Under the pieces are notes generated by a model. That model ran no database searches, was not told the origin of the DNA, and saw only the letters and a program-made list of their open reading frames with translations. A program made the position numbers and the translations under genes. Positions 31,905 to 33,961 of a DNA stretch of 33,961 bases are shown here, in pieces. The first letter of the stretch is position 1; every line of letters begins with the position of its first letter. Source of the stretch: an uncultured Dialister sp. (GTDB lineage Bacteria > Bacillota > Negativicutes > Veillonellales > Dialisteraceae); assembly GCF_900541605.1 (NCBI RefSeq), contig NZ_UQKJ01000008.1, forward strand, positions 1 through 33,961, written 5' to 3'.

Positions 31905-32772
31905 TCATATCACACTTTCTGTATTCCATGCCCCGGTTTGTGATGTGCACCAGGTCCAGGAAAGTCATTCGCCCCTTCATGGCCTCGTCAATGTGGCGGC
32001 GCACTTCTTCCGCCTTCCGGTCCGGCGGAAGGATGAGCCCCAGCACGGTGCCGCTGTGGGCGCAGATGACCCCTTCTCCCCCCTCTTTAAGGCCCAGATG
32101 GTAGAAATCATCCAGAGGCTTCTTGAAGAGAATCTTCTGGTTCGCAAAGGCGCTGATGGAAGCGGCCTGTCCGATGAGGGCGGTGGATTGGGTGCGGATG
32201 CCTTCCCGGAACAGGGAAAGGGCCCTGGAAACTTCCTTTCCATTGCTCTTCTGCAGGTCCACCAGGTCCTTCCGGCTGTTGAACTGCATGGTATCCACCT
32301 CGCCGCCACAGTCGTAAATCAGGATCTGCATGGCCGGGCAGATACCCATTTCCCGGATAAGCCGTCCTTCCCGGTAATCAAACTGCACGATGCCCTTAAA
32401 GAAAGTGGCATCGCTGGGCTCTATGGACAGCGCAATATCCGCAATTTCCCGTTCCGACAGTTTCCGTCCCAGGGACAGGGCCACCGCCTGGGACACGGCG
32501 CTGATATCGGCGGTGCTGGAGGCCATGCCCTTGCCCTTCTGGATATAGGACTTCAGCCGGAGCGGAAGGGATGTCCTCTCTTCCCCCAGGTACCGGAGGG
32601 TGCCTTTCATGGCCTTTTCCGCCTTGGACGGAAGGATATCCCCCTTCTCCCCAAAGCCGGAGAGGGCATAGGAAAACCGGTCAATGGGACAGGTCACCAT
32701 AAAGGAAGAACCTTCGGAATAGCCCTGGATGAATTCACCGCAGGATCCCGGCGAGCTTACAACATATGCCAT
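31885..32772 (-). CDS. L-threonine kinase, PduX-like GHMP kinase
   Basis: PduX phosphorylates L-threonine to supply CobD. The 295-residue protein begins SSPGSCGEFIQGY, typical of PduX, and has the GHMP ATP loop KGKGMASSTADIS (about 79-91), then DIALSIEPSDATFFKG. A late segment, ICAHSGTVLGLIL, fits the GHMP C-terminal motif. The neighbours cobS and cobD make the threonine kinase assignment stronger than other GHMP kinases. It overlaps cobS by 16 nt and cobD by 20 nt. Confidence 0.9.
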   Translation of the reverse strand: MAYVVSSPGSCGEFIQGYSEGSSFMVTCPIDRFSYALSGFGEKGDILPSKAEKAMKGTLRYLGEERTSLPLRLKSYIQKGKGMASSTADISAVSQAVALSLGRKLSEREIADIALSIEPSDATFFKGIVQFDYREGRLIREMGICPAMQILIYDCGGEVDTMQFNSRKDLVDLQKSNGKEVSRALSLFREGIRTQSTALIGQAASISAFANQKILFKKPLDDFYHLGLKEGGEGVICAHSGTVLGLILPPDRKAEEVRRHIDEAMKGRMTFLDLVHITNRGMEYRKCDMNDFEKL

Positions 32773-33509
32773 AGATTCCCCCTGGTAATCAGTAAAAACA
32801 GAAGAGCCAGCACCATTTCGGTGATCTGGTTCACAAATCCATAGGTATCGCCGGTAGTGCCGCCGATTTTACGGACAATCCACCGGTTCAGGTACAGTCC
32901 CAGAAGGACCGCGGCCCCTGCCAGGATGAGGTAGGTGAAACCGAAGTACAGGGCCGGCAGCAGTGCCAGCACCACAGCTCCCGCCACCGCATGTTCTCCC
33001 CGGTAGGTGGCAAAGGCCTTCCCCATGCCGTAAGGCCGGGCATAGGGATATTCACAGATGCTGATGACCAGGTTCAGCCGGCCCAGGGTCGGCGCCGCAA
33101 TGAGCACCGGATAGAGAAGGGCATCTGTGCTCCCCAGGGACAGGGTGTAAAGATTGATGAAAATAATAATGGACAGCATGCCGAAGGAGCCGATGAGGCT
33201 GTCCTTCATGATTTCCAGGGACCGCTCCCGGGACCGGCCGGAAAAAAGGCCGTCCGAAGAATCCATGAGGCCGTCCGCCAATGTGCCACCGGAAAGGAAA
33301 AGCTCTCCGATGACAATGAGAAATGCGGTGAGATAGGGCACGTCAAGGGGCTTCAGGAGGTAGTAAATGAGGCACATGAAGGCCCCCAGAATCCAGCCGT
33401 ACACCGGAAACCAGACTACGCTTTTCCCGAATTCCTCGTCCTTCCATATGGTATTGTTGGAAATATGGATCCTCGTCATAAACTGGAGGCCCACCAGAAA
33501 AGAGTTCAT
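32757..33509 (-). CDS. Adenosylcobinamide-GDP ribazoletransferase
   Basis: CobS joins adenosylcobinamide-GDP and alpha-ribazole (phosphate) in the membrane. The 250-residue polytopic protein starts LVGLQFMTRI, has GGTLADGLMDSSDGLFSG, a variant of the family metal-binding GGLHLDGLADTADG motif, then SRERSLEIMKDSLIGSFG, and five to seven hydrophobic segments. The usual His of that motif is not visible; an Ala lies in this region, while the Asp residues remain. It is the first gene of the operon. GGTGATGG before the ATG is a weak ribosome binding site. A possible TTTTCA-N17-TATTTA promoter lies upstream; no cobalamin riboswitch was found. Confidence 0.9.
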   Translation of the reverse strand: MNSFLVGLQFMTRIHISNNTIWKDEEFGKSVVWFPVYGWILGAFMCLIYYLLKPLDVPYLTAFLIVIGELFLSGGTLADGLMDSSDGLFSGRSRERSLEIMKDSLIGSFGMLSIIIFINLYTLSLGSTDALLYPVLIAAPTLGRLNLVISICEYPYARPYGMGKAFATYRGEHAVAGAVVLALLPALYFGFTYLILAGAAVLLGLYLNRWIVRKIGGTTGDTYGFVNQITEMVLALLFLLITRGNLWHML

Positions 33510-33568
33510 GCCATCACCATTTGTGTTAAATAGTATATATAAATAGTTTTGAAAACATCAGAATAATA

Positions 33569-33900
33569 GATCGAGATTGAGGTCGAGATCGAGAAAATCA
33601 GGGCCGAAGGCCCTTGGGATCTAGATTCAGGTCCAGGTCTAGACCTTCAGCGGCTTCGCCGCAGTCTGCTGGCTGAGCTCGTGCGGACGGATGGAGCCTT
33701 TAGCCTTGTGCCTTGAGCGGGACAGCCGCTTTGCGGCGGCTGTCATATGGCTGAGGGCCATGCGACCGGATGAGGGCCCCGGCCACTTTGCGGTGGAAAA
33801 CCATCGTAATCACAGGCAGTGCCAAATGAGATAAACCTTATCCATGCAGGCCCCTGGAGAAGGGCCGCGGCAAAGCCGCAGGATGGATTCTCCGTAACCA
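33569..33900. repeat. Modular intergenic repeat element upstream of cobS, two hexamer classes in tandem
   Basis: Array one (33569-33593) reads GATCGA, GATTGA, GGTCGA, GATCGA. Array two (33618-33645) reads GATCTA, GATTCA, GGTCCA, GGTCTA, GACC: the same period and purine/pyrimidine layout with the fifth base changed. Between them is a GGGCC-gaa-GGCCC hairpin-like segment. Beyond are 'ttcagcggcttcgccgcag', 'gtcatatggctgagg', a CCTTTAGCCTTG heptamer stretch and a 'ccatgcaggcccctgg' block seen also at 1730-1745. The 452-nt end region 33510-33961 has no gene that I can see. Confidence 0.75.
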
Positions 33901-33910
33901 TAATCGGTTA

Positions 33911-33961
33911 AGGAAGCACTGATTAAATCGTTGTTCGATTATACTCTTGTATTTTCATGCA
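33911..33961. mobile_element. MITE-like element, copy 4, truncated by window end
   Basis: It starts AGGAAGCACTGATTAAATCG after a TA, matching the right end of the other copies in inverted orientation, then diverges moderately (TCTTGTATTTTCATGCA against TCTTGGATTTTTATGCA). The rest lies outside the window. Confidence 0.7.

Noticed and set aside
33770..33870. Possible cobalamin riboswitch upstream of cobS
   Set aside because: A 'ggcactgcc' stretch hints at a B12 box on the minus strand, but the surrounding sequence matches intergenic repeat modules and the rest of the conserved core is not visible.

Overview
The window looks like chromosome from a Gram-positive-derived but diderm Firmicute of the class Negativicutes, plausibly Dialister or a close Veillonellales relative. 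This rests on protein resemblance and gene order (obg-yhbY-proB-nadD-yqeK-LCP-rsfS; secA-prfB-DUF5693-csaB; split transketolase; ftsEX plus an M23 hydrolase plus ctpA), not on any search. GC content looks moderate, genes use strong GGAGG-type ribosome binding sites and are tightly packed with many 1-20 nt overlaps. No rRNA, tRNA, CRISPR array, prophage or complete insertion sequence was seen.

Region 1 (about 192-21054) is read entirely from the minus strand and is core housekeeping. In transcription order it holds: hpf; secA; prfB with the classic +1 frameshift; a DUF5693 membrane protein and csaB (wall polysaccharide pyruvylation); a two-subunit transketolase; ftsE-ftsX, a coiled-coil M23 peptidase and ctpA (division-linked murein remodelling); obg, yhbY, proB, an unlisted 51-residue membrane microprotein, nadD, yqeK and an LCP-family protein; and a gene fusing RsfS (ribosome silencing) to CvfB (S1-domain RNA binding).

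Region 2 (about 21493-30201) is accessory. A LysR regulator and a D-2-hydroxyacid dehydrogenase face a PEP mutase/isocitrate lyase-family enzyme across a short intergenic region with a perfect inverted repeat. Then come ogt, an Fsr-like MFS exporter and an AlkA-like glycosylase on the plus strand. On the minus strand are a DUF5131 protein with a 33-residue CxxC-rich miniprotein behind it, an unrecognised 205-residue protein, and a self-contained 58-residue gene with its own promoter and terminator.

Region 3 (30202-33509) is a minus-strand cobalamin nucleotide-loop operon, cobS-pduX-cobD-cobC, with every junction overlapping.

The most unusual feature is between the genes. Nearly every non-coding gap is filled by modular repeats: degenerate hexamer arrays (GATCGA class and a TAGACC class) that often start at stop codons and point inward from both ends of an element; degenerate heptamer arrays (GAGTTGA, CTTACAG, GGCTCAA, TAGCTCC types); small GC-rich hairpins; and a 161-bp palindromic MITE-like element present in three complete copies (one with a 63-bp insertion) and one copy cut by the window end. 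One MITE lies between a near-consensus promoter and its gene. These repeats, the RsfS-CvfB fusion and the three small proteins are the best candidates for something undescribed.
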